A stretch of DNA of 64,000 nt from Mycobacterium sp. (GTDB lineage Bacteria; Actinomycetota; Actinomycetes; Mycobacteriales; Mycobacteriaceae). Both the position numbers and the translations under genes were made by a program. The stretch's first letter is position 1. Each line of letters begins with the position of its first letter. Where the stretch lies: NCBI RefSeq assembly GCF_002863225.1, contig NZ_PKEK01000050.1, positions 147,099 to 211,098 on the forward strand, in the 5' to 3' direction. The notes below the pieces were generated by a model. The model saw only the letters and a program-made list of their open reading frames with translations, was not told the DNA's origin and did no database searches. Shown piece after piece: positions 26,122 through 34,326 of the stretch.

Positions 26122-26946
26122 GTGGCCCTCACTCCCCGAGTTGTCGGTACCGCACTCGATGCAACGACCTTTGCCTGGACCGAGACCGACGTCATCCTCT
26201 ACGCGCTGGGCGTGGGCGCTCGGCCGCCGGCCGAACTCGCTCTGATCGACGAGCACAGCGGCCCATCGGTACTGCCGACCTTCGCCCTACTCGCGAACTG
26301 GTGGGCGGTCAAGGATTTGCGCGCTGTGCTCGACCTGGGCTCGTATCCGATCGTGCATGGCGGACAGTCACTTACGGTGACTCGCCCGCTGCCACCGTCC
26401 GGGAAGCTCGCGGTCACCGGCGAGGTCACCGCGGTGTGGGACAAGGGCAAGCACGCGTCGATCGAAGTCACGACACGCGGCTCGGACGCCGACGGCGAGG
26501 TCTTCGTCGCAACCGGCCAGACGATGGTGCTGGGCGGTGGCGGCTTCGGCGGCGAGCGTGGAACGGCAGCGCCCGCCGAGCCCGCCGAGCCCGCTGACGT
26601 CACCGTCGACGACGACGTCCGACCCGAGCAGGCCGCGCTGTACCGGCTCAGCGGTGACCGCAATCCACTGCACATCGACCCCGCCGCCGCCCGGAAAGCC
26701 GGCTTCGACGACGTCTTCCTGCACGGATTGTGCACTCTGGGCTTCGCGGCCCGAGCGGTCATCAACGGTGTCGGGCAGGGTGATCCGGACACGTTGCAAT
26801 CCATCAGCTGCCGGTTCGCCAAACCCGTGATGCTCGGCGCCCCCCTGCGCACCGAGGTGTGGCGCCACGGCGAACAGGTGCGCTTCCGCACCAGCCAGGG
26901 GCCCGTCGTCGCGTTGTCCTCCGGCACCGCAACCCTACGAGGATGA
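26122..26946 (+). CDS. Double hot-dog MaoC-like enoyl-CoA hydratase (274 aa)
   Basis: Two hot-dog domains in one chain: an FAS1-type N-terminal half and a MaoC C-terminal half with the hydratase motif RLSGDRNPLHIDP then FLHGL. Hydrates 2-enoyl-CoA in beta-oxidation. A short Ala/Glu/Pro linker separates the halves. GTG at 26122 has GGAGG at 26111-26115. The TetR gene start overlaps its stop as ATGA. Divergent from the flavin-oxidoreductase operon. Confidence 0.86.
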   Translation: MALTPRVVGTALDATTFAWTETDVILYALGVGARPPAELALIDEHSGPSVLPTFALLANWWAVKDLRAVLDLGSYPIVHGGQSLTVTRPLPPSGKLAVTGEVTAVWDKGKHASIEVTTRGSDADGEVFVATGQTMVLGGGGFGGERGTAAPAEPAEPADVTVDDDVRPEQAALYRLSGDRNPLHIDPAAARKAGFDDVFLHGLCTLGFAARAVINGVGQGDPDTLQSISCRFAKPVMLGAPLRTEVWRHGEQVRFRTSQGPVVALSSGTATLRG

Positions 26947-27575
26947 GGGTCATGGACCAGCGACGCGTGCGCGGCCAGCGCAATCGACAGGCGCTCATCA
27001 CCGCCGCGATCGAATTGTTCGAGGAAAACGGGTACGAATCCACCACCGTGGAACAGATTTCGGCACACGCCGGGGTTGCCCCTCGGACGTTCTTCCATCA
27101 CTTCGCGACCAAAGACGACATCCTCTTCGACGGTTACGCGGACCGGCTTGACGCGGCGACCCGTCGTTTTCGCGATTCCCGGTCAACGTCGCTGTGGGGC
27201 GCGTTGTCCGAGGCATCCGCGGCCGTTGCCGAAGCGATCGATGCCCAGCAGGAGTTCTTCCTGGTGCGCGCCCGCATGTACGCGCGTCATCCCGGGCTGC
27301 GCGCCACTCGGCTGCGCATCAACGACGACTGGATTGATCAGATGACCGGTGAGGTGGCCCGCTGGCTCGGCACCGACGCAAGCACTGACCTGCGCCCCCG
27401 GCTGGCAGTCAGCGTCGTCAACGGCGCCAACCGCGCAGCAATCGACACCTGGGTGGCCGACGGTGGCCGCGGTGACCTCACGGCCGTGATGTCACAGGCG
27501 ATCCAACTGCTGCGGCCGTCGATCAGCCGGATCGAGCGCCTCGTCAAGGCCGAACGAGGCCGCCGTGCCGGATGA
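26943..27575 (+). CDS. TetR family transcriptional regulator (210 aa)
   Basis: N-terminal helix-turn-helix with TTVEQISAHAGVAPRTFFHHF, the TetR recognition segment, then a helical effector domain. ATG at 26943 overlaps the MaoC stop; an ATG at 26952 is possible. It overlaps the next SDR gene by 11 bases, so all three are one operon. It likely controls this operon and the one starting at 28385, which share an upstream element. Confidence 0.85.
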   Translation: MRVMDQRRVRGQRNRQALITAAIELFEENGYESTTVEQISAHAGVAPRTFFHHFATKDDILFDGYADRLDAATRRFRDSRSTSLWGALSEASAAVAEAIDAQQEFFLVRARMYARHPGLRATRLRINDDWIDQMTGEVARWLGTDASTDLRPRLAVSVVNGANRAAIDTWVADGGRGDLTAVMSQAIQLLRPSISRIERLVKAERGRRAG

Positions 27576-28311
27576 TCGTCGGCTGGCGGTGGTCACCGGC
27601 GGCGCCCGGGGCATCGGTGAGGCCATCGTCGCTGAACTGGTCGCTGCGAACTACCGGGTTGCGGTCGTCGACGTCAACGCCAAGGCCATCGCGCGTACGC
27701 GTGAATCCGATTCGGCGCGTGCGGGATCGGTGCTCGCGGTCGAGCTGTCGATCACCGACCGTGACGCGGTCGAACGGGAGCTCGCGCGGCTGGCCGATAC
27801 GCATGGTCCCATCCGGGCCCTGGTCAACAATGCCGGGATGACGCTGCCGGCGTCGTTCCTCGACCAGACCGACGACGACTGGGACCGCATCGTGGCGGTC
27901 AACCTCACCGGCACGTTCATCATGGCGCAGGTCGCGGCGCGGCAGATGGTCGAAGCCCGGCAGGGCGCCATCGTCAACATCAGTTCGGTGTCCGCGCATG
28001 GGGTGCGCACCGGCCCGCCGGCGTATGCCGCCGCGAAATCCGGCGTGGAGGGGCTGAGCCGGCTGATGGCGGTCCAGTTGGGCCCGCTCGGTGTGCGGGT
28101 GAACACCGTTGTCGTCGGCACCACCGCCACGCCCTGGCTGCTGACCCGAAAAACGGATGCCGAACTCGACGTGATGCGTGAATCGACCCTCACCGGAGCC
28201 ATCGGCGATCCCGAGGATATCGCCAAGACGGTCTCGTTCTTGTGCTCGGACGCGGCCAAACACGTCACCGGCCAGCTGATCTCAGTCTGCGGCGGACAGT
28301 GGATGCCCTGA
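27565..28311 (+). CDS. Short-chain dehydrogenase/reductase (248 aa)
   Basis: Classical SDR: TGGARGIG dinucleotide loop, NNAG, catalytic Ser in NISSVSAHG and YAAAK at about residues 153-157. Likely a 3-hydroxyacyl-CoA or alcohol dehydrogenase following the MaoC hydratase encoded two genes upstream. GTG at 27565 lies inside the end of the TetR gene. Confidence 0.88.
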   Translation: MPDDRRLAVVTGGARGIGEAIVAELVAANYRVAVVDVNAKAIARTRESDSARAGSVLAVELSITDRDAVERELARLADTHGPIRALVNNAGMTLPASFLDQTDDDWDRIVAVNLTGTFIMAQVAARQMVEARQGAIVNISSVSAHGVRTGPPAYAAAKSGVEGLSRLMAVQLGPLGVRVNTVVVGTTATPWLLTRKTDAELDVMRESTLTGAIGDPEDIAKTVSFLCSDAAKHVTGQLISVCGGQWMP

Positions 28312-28342
28312 CGGTCGGCGCCCGCACAATGATACAAATTTT

Positions 28343-28357
28343 GCTAATCTGTTTAGC
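28343..28357. promoter_or_regulatory. Inverted repeat GCTAA-N5-TTAGC
   Basis: GCTAATCTGTTTAGC is a perfect 5+5 dyad, 28 bases before the hydratase GTG at 28385, in the 73-base gap after the SDR gene. Its right half is shared with the element before the MaoC gene. It probably is an operator for the four-gene operon that follows. Confidence 0.5.
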
Positions 28358-28384
28358 GCAGGCTGCCGACTGAGAGGGCTCGGA

Positions 28385-29152
28385 GTGCAACTGGAGCGGA
28401 TTCTGTTCGACGTCAGCGAACACGTCGCAACGATCACCATCAATCGGCCCGAGCGGCTCAATGCCACCGACGACCTGGCCCGGACCGAACTCGGGTGGGC
28501 CTGGGGCCAGGTGCGGGACGACCCCGACATCCGGGTCGCCATCATTACCGGTGCGGGTGACCGCGCGTTCTGCGCAGGGCAGGACATCAGGTCCACAGCC
28601 GCCAGCGGGATTCGCAACAAGGTGCCCGGTTCCCGGTTGCATCACAACGTGTGGAAACCGGTCATCTGCGCGCTGAACGGGATGGTGGTCGGCGGCGGTC
28701 TACACCAGGTCGCCGATGCCGACCTCATCATCGCCGCCGAGCACGCCGAGCTGATCGACACACATCTGAAGGTCGGCAATGTATTCGCGCTCGAACCGGC
28801 CGTACTCCTACGCCGGATGCCGATCTCGATGGTCATGCAGCTGGCGCTGATGACCAAGGACGGTCGGATCAGCGCGCAACGCGGCTACGACATCGGCCTC
28901 ATCAACGAAGTCGTGCCGGCCGACCGACTGCAGGGCCGCACCCGCGAGATCGCGCTGTCCATCGCGGAACTGTCGCCCGCTACCACTCAGGCGTCCATCA
29001 AAGCGATGTGGACCAGCCTCGACGTGGGCTTGCACGCCGCCAACGACGTCGCCTACCGGTACGTGCTGCACCATCAGATGACCCACCCCGACTACAAGGA
29101 GGGGATGGCAGCCTTCGCCGAGAAGCGCCAACCACACTGGGTCGTCGAATGA
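28385..29152 (+). CDS. Enoyl-CoA hydratase/isomerase family protein (255 aa)
   Basis: Crotonase fold with RAFCAGQDIRST and NGMVVGGGLHQVADADL oxyanion loops. GTG at 28385 follows a GGAG just upstream. First gene of a plus-strand operon with ligase, SnoaL-like protein and acyl-CoA dehydrogenase. Its stop overlaps the ligase start as ATGA. Confidence 0.87.
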   Translation: MQLERILFDVSEHVATITINRPERLNATDDLARTELGWAWGQVRDDPDIRVAIITGAGDRAFCAGQDIRSTAASGIRNKVPGSRLHHNVWKPVICALNGMVVGGGLHQVADADLIIAAEHAELIDTHLKVGNVFALEPAVLLRRMPISMVMQLALMTKDGRISAQRGYDIGLINEVVPADRLQGRTREIALSIAELSPATTQASIKAMWTSLDVGLHAANDVAYRYVLHHQMTHPDYKEGMAAFAEKRQPHWVVE

Positions 29153-30792
29153 CGTGGACGGCCCCGGCGGCCGAGCGGACGTTCGCCTACCCGCCACTCC
29201 CCTACGAACCCAAGCTGCCGCGGATGCTGGCCTTCGTCGCGGCCGAGTACGGCAGCAGCGATCTCGTCGTCACCTGCCTCGAGGACGGCTCTATCGAGCG
29301 GATCACCTACGCACAGGCTCACTCCCAATCCGCGACAATGGCGGCGCGACTTGTCGGCGCCGGTGTGACCAAGGGCGTTCGCGTCGGGATCCTGGCCCCG
29401 AACGGGCCCGAATTCGTGGTCGCGTTTCTCGCTATCACAAGGATCGGCGCGGTGGCGGTTCCGCTGAACACCTTCCTCCAGCCGATGGAATTGGCCTGGG
29501 TGCTACACGATGCCGACGTACACACCGTGCTCTCGGTCGAATCGATCCTCGGCAAGAATCTGCTGTCCCGGCTGTCCACCGCCGCAGATGGACTCGCCTT
29601 GCCGCTCCGGTCCATCGCACTTCCCCAGCTGCGCAACGTTTTTCCATTGGGAAAAACCGAGGCCGATTGGCCCAGTTCGTGGCCCGAACCCGTCAGTGCG
29701 GAATTTCTGGCAGCGTGCGAGCGGACCGTCCGCCCGTCCGACGATCTCGTGGTGATCTACACCTCGGGTAGCACGTCGAACCCCAAGGGCATCGTGCACA
29801 CCCACGGTTCGGTGATCACACATTCCAGATTCATCGCCACCGAACACGACTGGGGTGTCGACGACCGCATCTACGTACCGATGGTGTTCTTCTGGGTGGC
29901 CGGGTTGGTCTTCGGACTACTCGGGCCGCTGCAGCTCGGTGCTACGGTACTGACCGAGCACAGGTTCGACGCCGGCCACGTCCTGAGACTTCTCGAAGCC
30001 GAGCGGGCAACTTACACAACGGGATTCCCGCATGTCGGCCCCGCCCTCGCCAACCACCCGGACTTCGCGCGGACCGATCTGTCCCACCTTCGCGACGGTT
30101 ATCAGCAGGTGCTGCTCGCCCCCGAGCGGCGCACCGCCGACCCGTCGCTGCGCGTCGCCCAACTCGGGATGACGGAGACCTGTAGCAGTCACACCTGGTG
30201 GCCGCCGCACGAACAGGTGCCCGAGGCCAAACGCGGGTCACTGGGCGTCTCGGCACCCGGTTACGAGCACAAGGTGATCGACGACCACGGTGCCGAGGTT
30301 GCCAACGGCGTCACGGGAGAGATCTGCGTCCGGGGCACCGCGTTGATGCGCGGGATGATCGGCAAACACTGGCACGAGCTCGTCGACCGGGACGGCTGGT
30401 TGCACACCAAGGACGCCGGTTATCGCGACGACGACGGGCATCTCTACTTCGCCGGACGCACCGACGAGATGATCAAGACGTCGGGAACGAACGTCGCCCC
30501 AATGGAAGTCGAAGCGGTGCTGCGCCAGCTGCCCGAGGTTCGGGTGGCCTACGTCGTCGGTATGCCGGATCCGGAGAAAGGTGCGATCGTCAGCGCGGCG
30601 GTAGTGCTCAACGAGGGCAGGAAAGCCACCGCGGAGGATCTGATCACGGCGTGTCGCACCCATCTCGCCGCATACAAGGTGCCCAAGAGGTGGGCGATCC
30701 TGACAAGTGCTGACCTATTGCCGTACACCACTACCGACAAGATAGACAAGCGCAGGCTTGTCTCGCTGATGCGCGAAGGCATCCTGGTGTGA
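29149..30792 (+). CDS. AMP-forming acyl-CoA synthetase / ligase (547 aa)
   Basis: ANL ligase with YTSGSTSNPKG (about residue 203), the A5 segment LGMTETCSSH, hinge region DAGYRDDDGHLYFAGRTDEMI, and the catalytic Lys region TTTDKIDKRRL near the C-terminus. Activates a carboxylic acid to its CoA ester in the cytosol. ATG at 29149 overlaps the hydratase stop; a longer in-frame extension through the hydratase gene is a shadow. GTGA overlap with the next gene. Confidence 0.9.
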   Translation: MTWTAPAAERTFAYPPLPYEPKLPRMLAFVAAEYGSSDLVVTCLEDGSIERITYAQAHSQSATMAARLVGAGVTKGVRVGILAPNGPEFVVAFLAITRIGAVAVPLNTFLQPMELAWVLHDADVHTVLSVESILGKNLLSRLSTAADGLALPLRSIALPQLRNVFPLGKTEADWPSSWPEPVSAEFLAACERTVRPSDDLVVIYTSGSTSNPKGIVHTHGSVITHSRFIATEHDWGVDDRIYVPMVFFWVAGLVFGLLGPLQLGATVLTEHRFDAGHVLRLLEAERATYTTGFPHVGPALANHPDFARTDLSHLRDGYQQVLLAPERRTADPSLRVAQLGMTETCSSHTWWPPHEQVPEAKRGSLGVSAPGYEHKVIDDHGAEVANGVTGEICVRGTALMRGMIGKHWHELVDRDGWLHTKDAGYRDDDGHLYFAGRTDEMIKTSGTNVAPMEVEAVLRQLPEVRVAYVVGMPDPEKGAIVSAAVVLNEGRKATAEDLITACRTHLAAYKVPKRWAILTSADLLPYTTTDKIDKRRLVSLMREGILV

Positions 30793-31454
30793 ACGACGGC
30801 ACGTTGGCCGCGCTCAGCGCGCGTATCGACCGGCTCGAAGCACTCGACGAAATTCGCCAGCTGGCGGCGAAATATGCCGTCGCGCTGGACATGCGGGACT
30901 TGAACTCACTGGTCAATCTCTTTGTCGACGACGTCGGCGTGCCCGGGAAGCGCCGGGGGCGCGACGCATTACGCGACTGGTACGACACCGAATTGCGACA
31001 CGACCTGCTGGGAAGTGCGCACGGCATCCTGGGTCACGTCATCGATGTGCACGACGCCGATCACGCAACGGGTCTGGTGTATTCCCGCAACGATCTCGAG
31101 ACCGCATCGGTGTGGGTCATCGAACTGCTGGCCTACCTCGATTCGTACGAACGCCGCAGCGGTCGTTGGTTTTTCGTGCGGCGCATCCCGCTTTTCTGGT
31201 ACGAAAGCGATCTTCGCGACCCACCGGTTGGACCACGAAAGATGCGGTGGCCCAACACCGAAGCCCATGAAGGCACCTTCCACGACGCATTCCCCAGTTG
31301 GCGCGATTTTCACTCCGCCAACCCCGGACGGTTCGACAACCCCGTTCCGGCACCGGCCGCCGCCGGCGACTGGATCCGCAGTCTTCGGAGACACAGCGAT
31401 GCTCCAAAGGTCAGTCCAACCGGCCGGGCCGACGACGATCCGAGGAATCATTGA
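30789..31454 (+). CDS. SnoaL-like / NTF2-fold protein (221 aa)
   Basis: The N-terminal two-thirds is a SnoaL-like domain (EIRQLAAKYAVALDMRDLN, then LVNLFVDDVG and RRSGRWFFVRRIPLFWYES). The C-terminal tail is rich in Pro and charged residues. Relatives act as small-molecule dehydratases or isomerases. GTG at 30789 overlaps the ligase stop. An acyl-CoA dehydrogenase gene follows after 1 base. Confidence 0.82.
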   Translation: MNDGTLAALSARIDRLEALDEIRQLAAKYAVALDMRDLNSLVNLFVDDVGVPGKRRGRDALRDWYDTELRHDLLGSAHGILGHVIDVHDADHATGLVYSRNDLETASVWVIELLAYLDSYERRSGRWFFVRRIPLFWYESDLRDPPVGPRKMRWPNTEAHEGTFHDAFPSWRDFHSANPGRFDNPVPAPAAAGDWIRSLRRHSDAPKVSPTGRADDDPRNH

Positions 31455-31455
31455 C

Positions 31456-32580
31456 ATGCCCGATCAGATGACCCCGGCCGCGTTCACGCTCAGTGACGAA
31501 CAGCGCGAATTTCGTTCGGCGGTAAGGGCTTTCCTTGAGCATCACTCACCGGAGTCCGAGGTGCGGCGCGTCATGGAATCCCCCGAGGGATACGACCCGG
31601 CGGTGTGGCGCGCCATGGCCGACCAATTGAACCTGCAGGGCCTGGCCATTCCCGAGGAGTACGGCGGTGAGGGCTTCGGGTACACCGAAATGGCATTGGT
31701 GCTCGAGGAAATGGGCGCCGCACTCCTGCCCGGCCCATTTTTCTCGTCGGCGGTACTTGCGGCAGGTGTGCTGTTGCAGTGTGCCGACAGCAAGGCCAAA
31801 GCACGCTACCTGCCGGGGATTGCCGGTGGGCACACCATCGCGACCCTCGCCCTCACCGAGCGCAGCGGCCGGTGGGACCTCGACCGCATCGAGACACGCG
31901 CTGAATCACACGCCGGCGGCTGGACGCTGCACGGCACCAAGCATTTCGTGCCGGACGGCGCTGTCGCCGATCTCCTGTTGGTGGTAGCGCGTGCCGATGC
32001 CGGCGTGGGAGTGTTCTGCGTGGACGACGTCTCGGCCGTGGACCGGCGCGCGCAGTCGACCCTCGACCCGACTCGCGGCCAGGCCGTCGTCCACCTGAAC
32101 AGTGTCCCGGCCACCCGGTTGGATGCCTCAGCGGCGGACCTGGAGCAGGCCCTGGCGTACGCCGCAGCGGCGCTGGCCGCCGAACAGGTCGGTGGTGCGC
32201 AGCGATGCCTCGACCAGGCCGTGGCGTATGCCAAGGTCCGTCACCAATTCGGCCGGCCGATCGGGTCATTCCAGGCCATTCGGCACTCCTGCGCGGATCT
32301 GATGCTGGCGATCGAGTGTGCGCGCGGCGCAACCCAATACGCCGCTTACGCGGCCGACGCGCTCCCCGCAGCGCTTCCCGCCGCCGCGGCACTTGCCAAA
32401 GCGCACAGCACGGAGGCTTTCTCGCGGGCGGCGGCCGCCAACATCCAGCTGCACGGTGGCATCGGATTCACCTGGGAGCATCCGGCCCACATGTACTACA
32501 AACGTGCCCAATCCTCGGCCATGCTGTTGGGCGACGCCGACTATCATCGTCGGCTGTTGGCCGATCGTGTCGGGTTGTAG
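31456..32580 (+). CDS. Acyl-CoA dehydrogenase (FadE type, 374 aa)
   Basis: Flavin-dependent dehydrogenase. Motifs: IPEEYGGEGFGYTEMALVLEE, KVRHQFGRPIGSFQAIRH and C-terminal QLHGGIGFTWEHPAHMYYKRA. The loop TLALTERSGRWD departs from the common TEP-GSD sequence, typical of subunits of mycobacterial heteromeric FadE pairs, so it may need a partner. ATG at 31456 has GAGGA upstream. The gene ends 4 bases before the convergent SDR stop. Confidence 0.88.
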   Translation: MPDQMTPAAFTLSDEQREFRSAVRAFLEHHSPESEVRRVMESPEGYDPAVWRAMADQLNLQGLAIPEEYGGEGFGYTEMALVLEEMGAALLPGPFFSSAVLAAGVLLQCADSKAKARYLPGIAGGHTIATLALTERSGRWDLDRIETRAESHAGGWTLHGTKHFVPDGAVADLLLVVARADAGVGVFCVDDVSAVDRRAQSTLDPTRGQAVVHLNSVPATRLDASAADLEQALAYAAAALAAEQVGGAQRCLDQAVAYAKVRHQFGRPIGSFQAIRHSCADLMLAIECARGATQYAAYAADALPAALPAAAALAKAHSTEAFSRAAAANIQLHGGIGFTWEHPAHMYYKRAQSSAMLLGDADYHRRLLADRVGL

Positions 32581-32583
32581 CGG

Positions 32584-33393
32584 CTAGAAGTCGGTCCCGC
32601 CGTCGATGTTGATCACCGCGCCGGTCAGATAGGCGGCGCGGTCGCTCAGCAGGAAGGCCACCAGTTCGCCCGCCTCATGGGGAAAGCCGCCCCGCCCCAA
32701 CGCCACCCGCATGTTCCAGTCCGGATTGCTCGACAGGTGTGTGTATATCGCGTCCTCGGGCGGAACGCCGTACTGCTCCGCCCGTTTGTCCCGGATGTGA
32801 TCGTTGGTCTCGGTGTCGAACAGTCCGGGGCACATGACATTGACCCGAATACCCTCGTGCCCATGGGTTTTGGCGAGGATCTTCGACATCGTCAGGACCG
32901 CGGCCTTGAGAGCGGTGTACGGCGGGATGAGAATCTTGGGGGCGCGCACGGAGTAGGCAGCGGTGTTGACAATCGTTCCACCGCCGTTGCGCTGCAAATG
33001 GGGAATGATTGCACGACAGGATCGGACCGTCGCCATCAAAATCATCTGGTAGTACCAGTCCCACGAATCGTCCCCGTGGTCGAGGAATGGTCCCTGTTGC
33101 TGCATCGGGCCGGCTGTCACCGCAAGTCCACGTAGCGGACCCAATTCGGACGCTGCCCGGTCGATCGCCAGCCGCACCCCGGCCCCCGGAGCCGCGGCGT
33201 CGACCCCGATTCCAACGGCGCGAACGCCGTACTGATCGCGAAGCAACTCGGCGCGTTGGGCTGCACGCTGTTCGTCACGAGCCAGCAGGGCCACGTTCGC
33301 ACCGTCAGCGGCGAGCTGGTGGGCGGCTCCGAAACCCATCCCGGTGGTGCCGCCGACAAGGACGAAATTGCGGTCTCTGACTCCAAGTTCCAC
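32584..33393 (-). CDS. SDR family oxidoreductase (269 aa)
   Basis: Rossmann oxidoreductase with VGGTTGMGFGAA, a serine region VNTAAYSVRAP and catalytic YTALK. The insert before the C-terminal GGTDF end and the wording of the N-terminal motif resemble 7-alpha/3-alpha hydroxysteroid-type SDRs. GTG at 33393 is chosen: GAAGGAG lies 5 bases upstream. Single minus-strand gene, divergent from a TetR gene, which may regulate it. Confidence 0.83.
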   Translation of the reverse strand: MELGVRDRNFVLVGGTTGMGFGAAHQLAADGANVALLARDEQRAAQRAELLRDQYGVRAVGIGVDAAAPGAGVRLAIDRAASELGPLRGLAVTAGPMQQQGPFLDHGDDSWDWYYQMILMATVRSCRAIIPHLQRNGGGTIVNTAAYSVRAPKILIPPYTALKAAVLTMSKILAKTHGHEGIRVNVMCPGLFDTETNDHIRDKRAEQYGVPPEDAIYTHLSSNPDWNMRVALGRGGFPHEAGELVAFLLSDRAAYLTGAVINIDGGTDF

Positions 33394-33459
33394 GTCCACT
33401 CCTTCGCGCGACAGTATCGGCGCATCCGAAGTTCCCACACGAAACAAATCAACGCAATA

Positions 33460-33473
33460 TGTTCTATTGATCA
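33460..33473 (+). promoter_or_regulatory. TGTTCTATTGATCA element in the SDR/TetR divergent region
   Basis: TGTTCTATTGATCA sits in the 214-base gap between the SDR and TetR genes. Close copies occur at 40216-40229 (TGTTCTATTATTCA) and, on the minus strand, at 13492-13505 (TGTTCTACTATTCA). All three lie in divergent regulatory gaps. They could be promoter cores or operators. Confidence 0.35.
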
Positions 33474-33607
33474 GTGGTAAACCTGCGCGGTGGCGACTGA
33501 GCTCTGCCGCGCCGATACCGACCTGCACGCTGGGATAGCTGGTTTCGCGTAGCATGAGAATCTTGGCGAGGTGGCCGGAAGGGCCCTCCCAACAGGCAAG
33601 GAGCGTT

Positions 33608-34219
33608 ATGGCAACCTCTCGCGTAGCGGCCGAGGTCGACGAGCAGGACGAGCTCGACCGGCGCGATCAGATACTCGAGGCCGCCAACCAGTGCTTCACG
33701 CAATTGGGCATTCAGCGCACCAGCGTTCAGGACGTGGCGCGAATGGCAAATCTGTCCCGCGGCACCATCTACCGCTACTTCGAAGACCGGACCGTGCTGA
33801 TCGACGCAGCCATCGAGTTCGGCGCCCAGAAGTTTTACCAGCTCGTCGCGGCCGCGATGGCGAAGAAGGCGACGCTGGCCGAGAAACTCGGGGCGATGGC
33901 GGAGACACACGCGACGATCCTGTTGGACCATCGCACCCGGAATCGCCTGATGGCCGACGACGCGGAGCTGATGCGTCACATGATCTCGGACGGCGACTCG
34001 GCGATCCGGCGTTCGACGGAGTTCCTGGTGCCGTACGTGCGCGAAGCCCAAAAGCGGGGCGAGGTGGGCGCCGGCATCGACGTCACCGCCGCCAGCGAGT
34101 GGCTGGCCCGAATCATCTACTCGTTCTCCACGGTCAACGAGGCGCAGACCTTCGACATGTCGAAACCCGAGACTGTACGCAAGTACGTGGAGAAGTTCGC
34201 CATCAACGGTCTGCGCTGA
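33608..34219 (+). CDS. TetR family transcriptional regulator (203 aa)
   Basis: Helix-turn-helix segment TSVQDVARMANLSRGTIYRYF near the N-terminus is a clear TetR signature; the rest is helical. ATG at 33608 has AAGGAG 6 bases upstream. It precedes the aldehyde dehydrogenase operon by 107 bases and is divergent from an SDR gene. Likely controls one or both. Confidence 0.87.
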   Translation: MATSRVAAEVDEQDELDRRDQILEAANQCFTQLGIQRTSVQDVARMANLSRGTIYRYFEDRTVLIDAAIEFGAQKFYQLVAAAMAKKATLAEKLGAMAETHATILLDHRTRNRLMADDAELMRHMISDGDSAIRRSTEFLVPYVREAQKRGEVGAGIDVTAASEWLARIIYSFSTVNEAQTFDMSKPETVRKYVEKFAINGLR

Positions 34220-34242
34220 TTGGCGCCGACGCCATCCCGTGC

Positions 34243-34256
34243 TGTTCAACTGAACA
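34243..34256. promoter_or_regulatory. Palindrome TGTTCA-AC-TGAACA
   Basis: A perfect 6+6 inverted repeat with a 2-base spacer, 70 bases before the aldehyde dehydrogenase ATG and 24 bases after the TetR gene stop. A likely operator of the ALDH/SDR/ligase-fusion operon, probably for the neighbouring TetR protein. Confidence 0.5.
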
Positions 34257-34326
34257 ACTCCTGTACTACTGTTCTCCTCAGCGGCCACGCAGCCCGCGCT
34301 CGCGGGGCGGAGGACTCAGGAGACTC

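Noticed and set aside
28651..29148. Long N-terminal extension of the acyl-CoA ligase frame
   Set aside because: Shadow of the hydratase gene; ATG at 29149 overlaps its stop as expected for a coupled start.
33571..34326. N-terminal extension of the aldehyde dehydrogenase frame
   Set aside because: Shadow of the TetR gene; the ALDH family start fits the ATG at 34327.
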